Assembly (NCBI GenBank): GCA_963931865.1
Contig: OZ007507.1
Span: 19,905,985 to 19,969,984 of the forward strand
Source: Axinella damicornis
Lineage: Eukaryota; Porifera; Demospongiae; Axinellida; Axinellidae
DNA length: 64,000 nucleotides
Reading direction: 5' to 3'
Positions 11,319 to 23,300 of the stretch are shown here, in pieces. Position 1 is the stretch's first letter, and every line of letters starts with the position of its first letter. The notes under the pieces are model-generated. The model saw only the letters and a list, made by a program, of their open reading frames with translations. It did not search any database and was not told the origin of the DNA. The translations under genes were made by a program, and so were the position numbers.

Positions 11319-11779
11319 ATAAATAAGAAACGTTTGACTACTTCGGAATGGCCTACAAAGATTCTGACTACACCGTCGTGATCGCCATGATGCAGTGACA
11401 CAACCACACAATAATTGCTCTGAAACTCACCTTGGTGGTGGAGATATGAGCGTTTTTGTCTCGCCGTTGGCCGCCATTGCTCGAGCGCTCTATCGACTTC
11501 CGGTGGCAGTACCGTTCTTAGGAAAGGCACACGAAGATTCTGACCACACGGCCGTGATCGCTGTCGTTCACTGACGCTTACATGCCGAAACTCACCGTGC
11601 TGGCTAAGTTGTGAGTGCTGTAATAATGTCCTGTCTTCCTTTTGGTCGCCTGCGCCATTGCTCGCGCGATCGACTGAGCGTGGTTGCCACGTGGCATGTG
11701 CGTTAATTGGAACGAATTGCGCTATGGCGAGTCACAACCAGGGTTGCAACGCGGCTACCAGGAGTGTGGTTGCCCCTCG
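11319..11779 (-). mobile_element. X repeat, reverse copy b
   Basis: An X unit of about 460 bp on the minus strand, directly abutting copy a. It ends CTACCAGGAGTGTGG...CCCCTCG and contains the minus-strand ATG modules MAANGETKALISPPPR and the module near 11660, each followed by GTGAGT. Confidence 0.75.
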
Positions 11780-11879
11780 AACTATAACGTGTATTAAAGT
11801 TAGAAAAGTAAGCGAATGCTCGGTTCCAGGCAGCAAAAAGAAATTGATCTCTGGTGAGGTTTGGAATAGCGACTGTAAG

Positions 11880-12439
11880 CAGTGGCGGATCTAGGGGGGA
11901 TCTAGGGGTGCGAGCGAACCCCCCTTTTGACCCTTGTTAACATAAACTACTTGTATTATTGTAGCTGTGGTTGGTAATACCTTGACCGTTCGCGGGCTGA
12001 AAGCCTGAAGGCAGATGATAGTCTTGAGCTAGCTAGGTTTACGCTGCGCTGCTACACAATTTTAATTTTACATCAATTATTTTTGTTTCTGTATATACGT
12101 ACAATTAGAAAATAAAGCAATAACGCAGTGTTCAATTGATCAATCGACTGTCCACGTACGTGGTTGTAATCCGTTGACGATGAAAAGAAGGAAGCTAACA
12201 GCCCCACACATCGATTCTTACTGGTTACTTAGTCAATCTTCTTTGCGTCTGGGAACATGTCCAGAATGCGCAGAGATGCTACGAGAGCACTTCCTGATCG
12301 CTAAAAAGAACACGTAAAAAATTTTTTCCACGCTTCGCGCAGACTGATCACCGCTTCGTGGCTCTGCGCACCGCCTTCGGCGGTGCGCCGTGTATGTGCC
12401 AAACGAACCCCCCTTTCAAAATTTCTAGATCCGCCACTG
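11880..12439. mobile_element. hAT-type non-autonomous element 2 (5-bp TSD)
   Basis: A 560-bp element with ends CAGTGGCGGATCTAGG and CTAGATCCGCCACTG, flanked by GTAAG (11875-11879, 12440-12444). It is the uninterrupted reference for the disrupted copy at 43329-52506; aligning them by eye gives the empty sites for the insertions inside that copy. Confidence 0.88.
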
Positions 12440-12597
12440 GTAAGTTAGCTTGGTACTCAAGTGCAATAAGGCGTGACTCAATATCTCATAAAATTATTTT
12501 TGTTGTTTGTTGCTGTTGTTTTGTTGGTACCCTTAGAGGTAGATAATATAACCATACTATTTTTTTTCTTGGACATCTGGCTTTTGTTCTATTACTA

Positions 12598-15485
12598 CGA
12601 GGGGCAACCGCACTCCTGGTAGCCGTTTCAACTCCGCGGTTGCCTCGCAGTAGCGCAAGCTAATTATTGCAATTCGTTCCAATTAACGCACATGCCACGT
12701 GGCAACCACGCTCAGTCGAACGCTAGCAATGGCGACCAAAGGGAAGACACGAAATTATAACAGCACTTACAACCTTGCCAGCACGGTGAGTTTCGGTATG
12801 TAACCGTCAGTGAACAACAGCGATTACGGCTGTGTGGTCAGAATCTTTGTGGGCCCTTCGTATGACTGTACTGGCAACCCACGTCGAAGAGAACGATCGA
12901 GCAATGGCGGCCGACGGCACGACAAAAGCGATTGTATCTCCATCACCAAGGTGAGTTTCGCCAAACTTATTGTGTGGTTGTGTCACTGCATGATAGCGAT
13001 CACGATGGTGTAGTCAGAATCTCTGTAGACCTTTCCTGCGTGCTGTGAGGTTTGATTATTTAATTATTTAGATTATTTCGAGGGGCAACCGCACTCCTGG
13101 TAGCCGTTGCATCGCTGGCTGCGACTCGCCGTAGCGAAAGCTAAGTATCGCAGTTATTCCCAATTAACGCACATGCCACGTGGCAACCACGCTCAGTCGA
13201 TCGCTAGCAATGGCGACCAAAGGGAAGACACGAAATTGTAACAGCACTTACAACTTTACCTGCACGGCGAGTTTTGGCATGTAAGCGTCAGTGAACAACA
13301 GCGATTACGGCTGTGTGGTCAGAATCTTTGTGGACCCTTCGTATAACTGTACTGCAGGCAACCAACGTCGAGAACGATCGAGCAATGGCGGCCGACGGCA
13401 CGACAAAAGCTCTTGTATCTCCACCACCAAGGTGAGTTTCACCACAATTATTGTGTGGTAGTGTCACTGCATGGTAGCGATCACAACGGTGTAGTCAGAA
13501 TCTCTGTAGACCTTTCCTGCGTGCTGTGAGGTTTGATTATTTATTTAGATTATTTAGATTAGTTACGCGGCACAATTTTCTCTATACCAGGAGTGTAACG
13601 AGGGGCAACCGCACTCCTGGTAGCCGTTGCAACTCCGCGGTTGCCTCGCCGTAGCGCAAGCTAATTATTGCAATTCGTTCCAATTAACGCACATGCCACG
13701 TGGCAACCACGCTCAGTCGAACGCTAGCAATGGCGACCAAAGGGAAGACACGAACAGCACTTACAACCTTGCCAGCACGGTGAGTTTTGGTATGTAACCG
13801 TCAGTGAACAACAGCGATTACGGCTGTGTGGTCAGAATCTTTGTGGGCCCTTCGTATGACTGTACTGGCAACCAACGTCGAAGAGAGCGATCGAGCAATG
13901 GCGGCCGACCGCACGACAAAAGCGCTTGTATCTCCATCACCAAGGTGAGTTTCGCCACAATTATTGTGTGGTAGTGTCACTGCATGATAGCGATCACGAT
14001 GGTGTAGTCAGAATCTCTGCAGACCTTTCCTGCGAGCTGTGAGGTTTGATTATTTAATTAATTATTTACATTACGCGGCACAATTTTTCCTATACCAGGA
14101 GTGTAACGAGGGGCAACCGCACTCCTGGTAGCCGTTTCAACTCCGCGGTTGCCTCGCAGTAGCGCAAGCTAATTATTGCAATTCGTTCCAATTAACGCAC
14201 ATGCCACGTGGCAACCACGCTCAGTCGAACGCTAGCAATGGCGACCAAAGGGAAGACACGAAATTATAACAGCACTTACAACCTTGCCAGCACGGTGAGT
14301 TTCGGTATGTAACCGTCAGTGAACAACAGCGATTACGGCTGTGTGGTCAGAATCTTTGTGGGCCCTTCGTATGACTGTACTGGCAACCCACGTCGAAGAG
14401 AACGATCGAGCAATGGCGGCCGACGGCACGACAAAAGCGATTGTATCTCCATCACCAAGGTGAGTTTCGCCACAATTATTGTGTGGTTGTGTCACTGCAT
14501 GATAGCGATCACGATGGTGTAGTCAGAATCTCTGTAGACCTTTCCTGCGTGCTGTGAGGTTTGATTATTTAATTATTTAGATTAATTACGAGGGGCAACC
14601 GCACTCCTGGTAGCCGCGATGCAACCGGTTGCAACTCGCTGTGTGGTCATAGTCTTTGTGGCAATGAAACTTTGAAAGTTGAAGAGAGCGCTCGAGCAAT
14701 GGCGGCTGAAGGGAAGACAAAGGCACTCACAACTCCATGACCAAGATGAATTTCAGCAACAAATTGTATGGTTGGGTCACTGCACGATAGTGATCATGAA
14801 GATTTAGTCAAAACCTTTGTAGGTCCTTCCTGCGGGCTGGGAGGTTTTTTATTTGTTTATATTTGCTTTATTAGCGAGGGGCAACCGCACTCCTGGTAGC
14901 CGTTGCAACGCCGGTTGCGACTCGCCGTAGCGCAAGCTGAGTAGTGCAGTTGGTTCCAATTAACGCACATGCCACGTGCAACCACGCACAGTCGATCGCT
15001 ATCAATGGCGGCCAAAGGGAAGACACGAAGTTATTACAGCACTTACAACTTTGCCAGCGCGGTCAGTTTTGGCATGTAAGCGTCAGTGAACGACAGTGAC
15101 TACGGCTGTGTGGTCAGAATCTTTGTGCGGCCTTCGTAAGACTGTACTGGCAACTAACGTCGAAGAGAACGATCCAGCAATGGCGGCCGACGGCACGACA
15201 AAAGCGCTTGTATCTCCACTACCAAGGTGAGTTTCAGCACAATTATTATGCATTTGTCTAACTACACGATAGCGATCACGACGGTGTAGTCAGAATCTTT
15301 GTAGGCCTTTCCTGCGAGCTATGAGGTTTGATTATTTAATTAATTATTTAGTTTAGATTACGCGGCACAATTTTTCCTATACCAGGAGTGTAATTTACGC
15401 GGCACTTTTTTCCCTATACCAGGAGTGTAAAGATTATTTAATTATTTATTTACGCGGCACAATTTTTCCTATACCAGGAGTGTAA
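12598..15485 (+). repeat. Tandem array of six X units with exon-like ATG modules
   Basis: Units begin with CGAGGGGCAACCGCACTCC at 12598, 13079, 13599, 14107, 14589 and 14875 (spacings about 480-520 bp, one short unit of 286). Most units hold two modules: an ATG (for example 12729, MATKGKTRNYNSTYNLAST) and a second ATG (12904, MAADGTTKAIVSPSPR). Both open without a stop into a GTGAGT splice donor. The upstream CACATGCCACGTGGCAACCA (E-box/palindromic CACGTG) is conserved in every unit. Several units end with the terminal motif CGCGGCACAATTTTTCC...TACCAGGAGTGTAA, with three copies at the array end. Function is unknown; it looks like amplified promoter-plus-first-exon cassettes or a MITE that captured one. 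Confidence 0.8.
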
Positions 15486-16436
15486 TTAGATTTTTTCAAA
15501 TTCTAAAAACTCAATGATATTGACGTAACGCGGAGAGATTACGGAATATCATTATTGATCCGCGGAAGCTTCCTCGCGGTTGCGTTTGTGAGGTCTACGT
15601 AGTAGCTAAGTATGGCTCCGGTTCTAGTCCTCTAAAATATCGATCTGCTCCCGTGATAGTAGCTTGTTGTTACCTGCGGTAGATGCCCTTTGAGTGTTGG
15701 GGATAGTAGTCTCTGTCCGCTTTTCCAGTCGTGTGCTAAGACCGTGAAAACCGCGATGGGAGTACTGCAGTTCATAAGAAATGAGGAAACATCGCCTCAG
15801 TCGGAGCAGTTCCACACTGAATAGCCGACTTTTTTCTTCTCAGTTTGCTTCACTACGCAGAGGTCATCCCGAATCTCGCGTGGGATTACAAAGGATGAAG
15901 GTTTGAAAGAACTGTGACCCGATTTGTTTGTTAAAATTGCTCATTTTCGTGATCGGCGTAAGACAAACTCTCTTATTTCCCATATTATGGTTTGTAAATC
16001 TCTGAACCCCAATTGAGTTTTAGTTAGTACTCAGACTGGGCTTTGCTGCAACAACAGTATAAACCCTAGCTCTATGGAGAACTGCTCGACTTTTCCAATA
16101 TTTGCGACGGCATAATTCTCTTCATCGGCGGGGGTGGAAGTGGGCGTGGCCAAAAATGACGGCATAGAACAGTCACAACTAAATGTTCTTCAAGTATGAG
16201 GTTAATGGTGTACGGCTAACATGATATATGTCACCTCAAACTTTAAGTACAGTGGTCACACCTTAGTCCACTTGAGTAGTAGTAGCTAGCTAGCTACCTG
16301 CACGTAATAGCATGCATAGTTGCTATATAGGCTAACCTCGTATCCATGATTTAGTTGGCTGGGCTACATCACAAAGCTGTACTTATTGTGTCTAGACTCT
16401 GCATGGGTAATGATTATTCATGGTAAGAAATGGTAG
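15486..16436. other. Unassigned sequence
   Basis: No supported gene or terminal-repeat element. A 63-codon minus-strand frame (15624-15815) has no recognisable motif. Confidence 0.4.
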
Positions 16437-17111
16437 TATCGTAGTCTCTCGAAAATACGCCCATGGGCGATGAACTTAGTGGCTGCTCAAGGAGGGGGAT
16501 GGGCGTATTATCGAGGACCCCTCTCCCGATAATAGGCCCACCCTAGCTTGACTCGAAAGTAGGCCCACCCTACTTGAAAGTAGGCCCACCCAAGTACATG
16601 CGTAAAATCACAAATATACGAGAGCCATACTGCTACAGTCATTCTATCAAGGCTTTACTACAGCTACTACTTCCGGAGTTTCTTAGTGAGCAGGAACAAT
16701 CTCTTCGTGTGAGTAGCTCTGTAGCTGCAGGAACACGAAACAAGACACAGCAGGAGTGCTTGAATGATGTGAAGCGCGCAGACCATCTTCGGGACTTGCT
16801 GCTTCCGATAAATCCGTAGTCTGCTAGTGCTACGCACAGCACGTGCACGGTCTCATGTCATGTGCTCATGCACAGCTGATTATACAATGGCATACAACAT
16901 AATGAAATTCATTGCAATTAGTACCGCAATTGCCAGCCTTCATTTCTAAGTCCCACCTCGTACTTCTTCCGGAGCTATTCAAGTGCTTTTCTGTTCGAGC
17001 TAATAGGGTGGGCGTACTTTCGAGTAATAAATGACCCTTTGCAACAACTTGTCGCAAAAAGAGGGGTGAGCGTATTTTCGAGGGTGGGCGTATTTTCGAG
17101 AGACTACGGTA
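16437..17111. mobile_element. TACCGTAGTCTCTCG MITE, copy 1
   Basis: Ends TATCGTAGTCTCTCG and CGAGAGACTACGGTA, with subterminal repeats of the type CGAAAATACGCCCACCC on both sides. About 675 bp, probably with a TA-type target. A second copy lies in opposite orientation at 18378-19107. Confidence 0.8.
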
Positions 17112-17194
17112 ATGGTTTTGATAGGTACTTGTATTCATAGGTAGTGGGTACCTCCAAGTCCTAGTAACATGTAAATGGCTTTCTATTTCTGCAG

Positions 17195-17325
17195 GATAAC
17201 AATAGTCTCATTCCCAGATCGGGTGTCTGGGAACCAGCGTTGCTATAGAGCAACAAGTCTACATGCAGTCACATATATAATCCAGCAAGGAGTGGAGATG
17301 TGGAACTAAACCCTGAAGATGGAAG
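17195..17325 (+). other. Probable first exon with start codon of the HSPA12-like gene
   Basis: Acceptor TTTCTATTTCTGCAG ends at 17194 and a donor follows GATGGAAG at 17325. In the phase needed by the next exon, a stop precedes the ATG at 17319, so most of this would be 5' UTR with translation starting Met-Glu-Gly across the splice. The internal exon 19170-19400 ends in the same KMEG sequence, which suggests exon duplication. The start is inferred, not certain. Confidence 0.4.
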
Positions 17326-20300
17326 GTACATATGATGCAGCCATCAATATATTATGATTTTAACGTGTGTGTGTGTGTGTGTGAGTGACGGAAGTGGGAC
17401 ATTCGTAGGGCGGGACTAGACTGGTGACGCGACCTTCGTACTTCAATTATTTACTGAACCTCAAACTCTACGAAGAAAGTTTGAGAAACATTGGGCATGG
17501 GCCAGAACAGGTGAGGCTACAAGCGGATGAAATCGGCGAGCAGCAGTCGAAGCAGACGCAATCTGGGAGCTGCAGTTGAAGCGGACGCAATCGAGGAGCA
17601 GCAGTTGAATCGGGCGCAATCGGGGAGGAGCAGCCAAAGCGGACGCAATCGGGGAGCTGTTGAAATCGGGGACTGAGAGCAGCTGAAGCGGACGCAAGCG
17701 GCGAGCAGCAGCTGAAGCGGATGGAAACGGGGAACAGCAGTTTGAATCGGATCGATGCAATCGGGGAGCAGCAGCCGAAGCGGATGCAATCGCAAGGAGC
17801 AGCAGCTCTGCACAGAGAGCTGTTCGGTGCTGGAATAGTCACGTAGGCGAACAAGGGGGAAGTAGCTGAGCGAGCGAAGCGAGCGAAGCTACTTGTAATT
17901 ATATGAAGTGTATCATATTACTGTTGTTTTTGTGCCTGGCAGGTGCAGCACCAACTGTGAAAACTGCCATCAATGCACTGCATTCAGCATCTTACAGGTG
18001 GTACCAGATTGGAATACAACTGGAGGTTCCCACACATGTGCTGAAAAACATCAAGCAACAGCCTCATGACCAAACAGACTGCCTAACTGAGCTGTTGGAG
18101 TACTGGGTGAGAAATGCTCCTCCCTCGTGGAGAGCTCTTATTGATGCACTGAGGGCCCCCAGTGTTGGTGAGAAGACGCTAGCAGGGGAACTGGAGGAAA
18201 GGTACTGCAACCAGACAGAACCAGTGACGCACAAGATGAAAGAATTCACCATCCATGGCAATGTGGAGAAGAGTGAAGGTATGGCCTGTTAATGACTTCT
18301 TGGGAGTCAGGAGGTAACTTGGAATCAGGAAGAACAGGACTACAATATATCGATAGTGGCTGTGCTGGCAAAAGTTATACCGTAGTCTCTCGAAAATACG
18401 CCCACCCTCGAAAATACGCCCACCCTCGAAAATACGCCCACCCCCCTTTTTCGCGACAAGTTGTTGCAAAGGGTCATTTATTACTCGAAAGTACGCCCAC
18501 CCTATTAGCTCGAACAGGAAAAGTACTTGAATAGCTCCGGAAGAAGCACTGTCAAAGAGGTTGGACTAAGAAATGAAGGCTGGCTATCGCGGTACTATTT
18601 ACAATGAATTTCATTATGTTGCATGCCATTGCATAATCAGCTGTGTACTGAATGCATGACATGAGACTGTGCACGCGCTGTGCATTTCATGTTTGTGTCT
18701 TCGCGTGTGCAATCGCCTTAGCGTAGCACTAGCAGCGCACTACAGATTTCTAGGAAGCAGCAGCAGCAATCGGCAAGTCCCGAAGATAGTCTGCGCACTC
18801 TACGTCATTCAAGCAGTCCTGCTGTGTCCTGTTTGCTGTTCCTGTAGCTACTCACACGAAGAGATTGTTCTTGCTCACCAAGAAACTCGGGACTAGTAGT
18901 AGTTAAGCCTTGCTAGAATGACTGTTGCAGTATTGCACTCGTATACGCATGTACTTGGGTGGGCCTACTTTCGAATTGGGTGGGCCTACTTTCCAGTCAA
19001 GGGTGGGCCTATTTTCGGGAGAAGGGTCCTCGAAAATACGCCCATCCCCCTCTTTGAGCAGATTCTAAATTCATCGCCCATGGGCGTATTATCGAGAGAC
19101 TACGGTATGTATTCTCCCGGGGTAAGTATACATTCAATTTGACAGATTGATTGTCCATACCTTCTGCAGGACTTCATGATGAGAATAGCGTTAGCTACAT
19201 GAAAGGCAGTCAACCACATCAGAGGCAGCTGTCTAATGTTCCATTTCCTACCACCAGTGTAGCAAGTGAACTCAAACCCCTGTCCTCAGCAAATCCTCTC
19301 TCATCAACTGATGTCAGTGGGCCCACTCCTGGACGACCTCTACCGGCATGGAGGAAAAGGATTCATAAGGAACTAAAGCCCGAATCTCCCAAGATGGAAG
19401 GTACAGACTTGCAGATGCAGTCATAATGGCAGTAGATTAATGTTGCTTGTTGTGCCTAGTAGGTGCAGCATTGACCTTAAGAACTGTCATGGCCCATTTT
19501 TTCCCCATGACTTAGGTGTCTAGGATTAACTGTTCCTATATCATCCTTAGAAGAACGACAATATGCAACAGTTATGTGTTGCTCCCGAGGGGAGTTGCTC
19601 ACAGATATTTCTATAATAATTAATTCATCTATATTCTACTAAATAGTTTATTGTATATACCTTCTTCAGTTTCAGGAAATCAATTCCATGCACCCGTCTT
19701 AGAAAGATCTACCACTAACGTTGCTGCCATGGCCATTTCATTGAGGAAAGAAATAGCCAGCCCTGCTCCAATCTCTACTCAAACTAAGACTCGACATTCA
19801 CTAGTTTCCCACTATCCAAATGGTGCTCTCAAGACTCATAAAGTTCATAGGAGTGCAGCCGGCTTCAGACAGGCTTCTGAGTTCGTAGCCGCTATCGACT
19901 TCGGGACGACCTGCTGTTCGGTGGCATACACTCTTCCGGGAGTCAAAGATCTTTATAAGCTCCCGATAGATGGATCGCATACACGAGTTCCCAATTCTAT
20001 TCTTGTCGAGAGGAAAACAAATAAAGTGTTGTCATTTGGTTCCAGTGCTCAGACCAAGTTCTCCTTAATGAGAAAAGGGGACCGCAATAAATGCATATAC
20101 TTCGAACGGATGAAGGTGATCCTGTATCGCACACAAGTGAGTTTATACGAATAAGGCAATTACCGTATTTCTGCCATCAAACTCTGTGCTACTACCGTAG
20201 CCGCGCATTAATAGGCGCATCTGACTTATAGGCGCATATTTGCTGTTAGGCGCAGGTTTAACTCTTGTCCGAGGTACTCGCTGTTAAGCGCTGCAGTCTT

Positions 20301-23300
20301 CTTCCAGAAACTCGGCCATTTTCAATCATACAGAGTGGAAAAACAGCTCTAATTCGAATTGAAGCGCACTTCCTATTCGAGGAATGTCATTATCGTTATT
20401 AGGCGCATCTCGCTTATAAGAGCATATTTCCTTCCTGTGGAGTTATAGGCGTATGTGCCTAATAACGCGCAACTACGGTATTCGAGGGTGGCCACTAATC
20501 AAGGGCGATGTTCATTAAACTCAGCATGGACTGGCGAAATCCTTCGGGGTGATCATGATGGTACAACCACACAGGGCTGAAGCAAACTTCAAGCTTCTCT
20601 GTAAGCTCCGTAATACATGGTACCTAGCTTCCAATCCGTTTCCTCGCTTTCTTCTTCCACATGTCGCTCGCCCTCTGTGCCTCAGGAAATGCAAGACAGC
20701 TCTCGGGGTACATGACCAACAAGCTCTCCTCTCTTCACACTAACAGCAAAATTGGTATTGATCGTATTTCAGTCCTCAAGCGCTAGCCTAGCCTCTAGGT
20801 CTCTAGCGCCTGTCACAAGGGTTGCCCACATGCTACTCGAATACTAGCTGTGGCTACTAAACGAGGGTGGCTTCGCTCAGCCCTTCTGGAGTTGCGGCTA
20901 TTATTTGAGGTGCCACTAAACAAGGACGGTGTTTGATTGCAGAAATACCGTAGTATTAGTAACTGTGAGCTATTCAAATGATTGACGGTTGCTGTTGAAA
21001 TGCACGAGAAGGTAGTTAAGTGAACATGCTGACTTAGCCAGCGAAGCTGACTTAGCCAGTGAATATGATGTACGTATCACAAGGGGGTGACACTCCCATA
21101 GACGCCATAGTCAGAGCTGCTACTGGGCTTATTGGCGAATCTTGACCCCGTATACTAAGGTAGGGGTGGAGTCGCTCCACATTCTTCCGTATACTATCAG
21201 GTCAAGGGTGAGATGTGCGCATGGTCAACGACAGTGCAGTCAATCAGTCAGGAGTCCTTTGCGATGTGGTCAAGTGGTCAAGCAGCAAAAATTACGGTCA
21301 AGATTTCTTGACCCCGTCGCAGCTGTGACTATACGGTGTCTATGGGAGTGTCACCCTCTTGTATCACTAGAACCGCCAGCAATATTTAAATGATGTAATG
21401 CCGTACTATAATCAACTGCAAGTTGGTTGTACAGTAAAAATTCGTTGTTAATACGTTAAATCTCAGAACATTTTTAAAACAACACGTGACACTCATCAGC
21501 AAATAATCAGTCAGCCTGCCACGGGCTGTGCTGGAGCCACCGTTTGTGAAGTCCCGTACATGCTTGAATTCCTGAGCAAGCTGCTGGAATGACAGTCACA
21601 CCTCCCTTCTGTGCCATCGATATACATGTAAATGTTTGGAAGGAAGTCATGGTACTGGCGTTTATCGAATGTAGCGCTGGTTCGTCGGACTTACACCAGT
21701 GGAGATTTTCAATTTCGAAAATACAATGTTTCGACCACTCTTTGTTGGTCTTCTTAAAGCAATTTGAAGACCAACAAAGAGTGGTCGAACTTCGAAATTG
21801 AAAATCTCCACTGGTGTAAATCCAACGAACCAGGGCTACATTCGATATACATGTATCCCGGCCATGCCATGGCGCTACAATTAGCTGGCTACTTAATTGG
21901 CCATCTGTATCTGTTTAACACGAAAATTTTTCTTACGTTTCAACACAAATATTTCTGGATTTACAGTAGAATCTATTAGTTTGCGCCTAGCTTCCCCGAC
22001 CATGGGAAATACAGAGAGCCTGCATATTTAGTCACACAGCGCTGTGACTGCCTTATCTACCCACATTTTCCACTGGCCTTCTTGCATAAATAATTCATTC
22101 CACTTTCTATATATTTACCCTGCACACGCATGCACGAAGCGGGGTTAAGCAATCGGTTTTGTCTGTCAGTCTGTCATGCGAAAAAAATTGAAATCTTCCC
22201 ACATAGACCCTCATAACCATCGAAAGGGAGTCAAACAATAGCAAATAGCAAAAAACTGCTCTATGTGTACCTGACTGAAGTCAAGGCGCTTCGTTTCACT
22301 ATATTTCGACTATTTCCTACTTTTCATAACTATTCATAACATTGGCTCCACCTCTTTATGACCTCAGAGTCCCATCAAGAACAGGACACAGTGCATTTGG
22401 AAATTTCATGCTTCGAGATGACCGCTAGAAAACAGTGTTTTCTCACGATCTATGTACTTCACAGACATCGTGGCTATTGTTTCAGCTGTTTTTTTCCAGC
22501 TATTTCCTATCATTCATTACATTTGGCCCCACCTCTTCAGCTTCACAATATTATACGGTAAGTGGTCACTCCCACACCTTGGATATGGCCATACATGAAC
22601 ACAGTATATGCGATAGCACCTGTTCGATGTGCATCGGCAGAGATGTCAGGTCGAATAAGCTGCACTGTGTCCTGTAGACGTTCCACGCGGGGGTATGTGT
22701 TCTATGAACACCTCTAGTTATTAGAGTCACTAGCTAATTGTGCTGAAACTCACCTTTGTGGTGGAGTTATGAGCACTTTTGTCTTTTCGTGTGGCCACTT
22801 TTGCCCTCCTTGTGTGGGTGGATTTTTTTCGTTCCAGATCCGCTGGGAATGAGACAGCCATGTGTGAGCTAATTGAGATGATCTGTAGAGCTAGGCACGC
22901 CTATGCCCAACTGGCATCCTTGGAGCTGTAAGTACGAGCTGGTGGATGCAATCAGAGTCTGCTCTGGGTGAGAGAAATACCGAACCATCAAATTACCGCA
23001 CCAGAAGGTTGCTGTCAAACCGCCAAAATCGGTTTCATTCTTCAGACGGGCTAGTTCAAAACTGACTTCCTCACGACGGTTTTCACACAAAACCGCACAC
23101 ACTGAGCAGTGCACAACCCCATCTAGGCCAGCCTCTTTTCTAAGTAGGGGGTGTGGCTGGGAGGGGGGAAAAAGTGGCGGAGAGTAGAGGGGTGTAGTTG
23201 TGTTCAGTTCGTTAGAACGGTTCGAATACAAATTTGAATCGTTGGAACAACAGATATTCGAACAGAAATTCGAACTGTTCAAACAGATATTTGAACAGAA

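Noticed and set aside
17903..17942. Signal peptide (MKCIILLLFLCLAG) on the death-domain exon
   Set aside because: The sequence is a polypyrimidine tract ending in the acceptor TGCCTGGCAG, and the exon phase fits an upstream GAAG donor.
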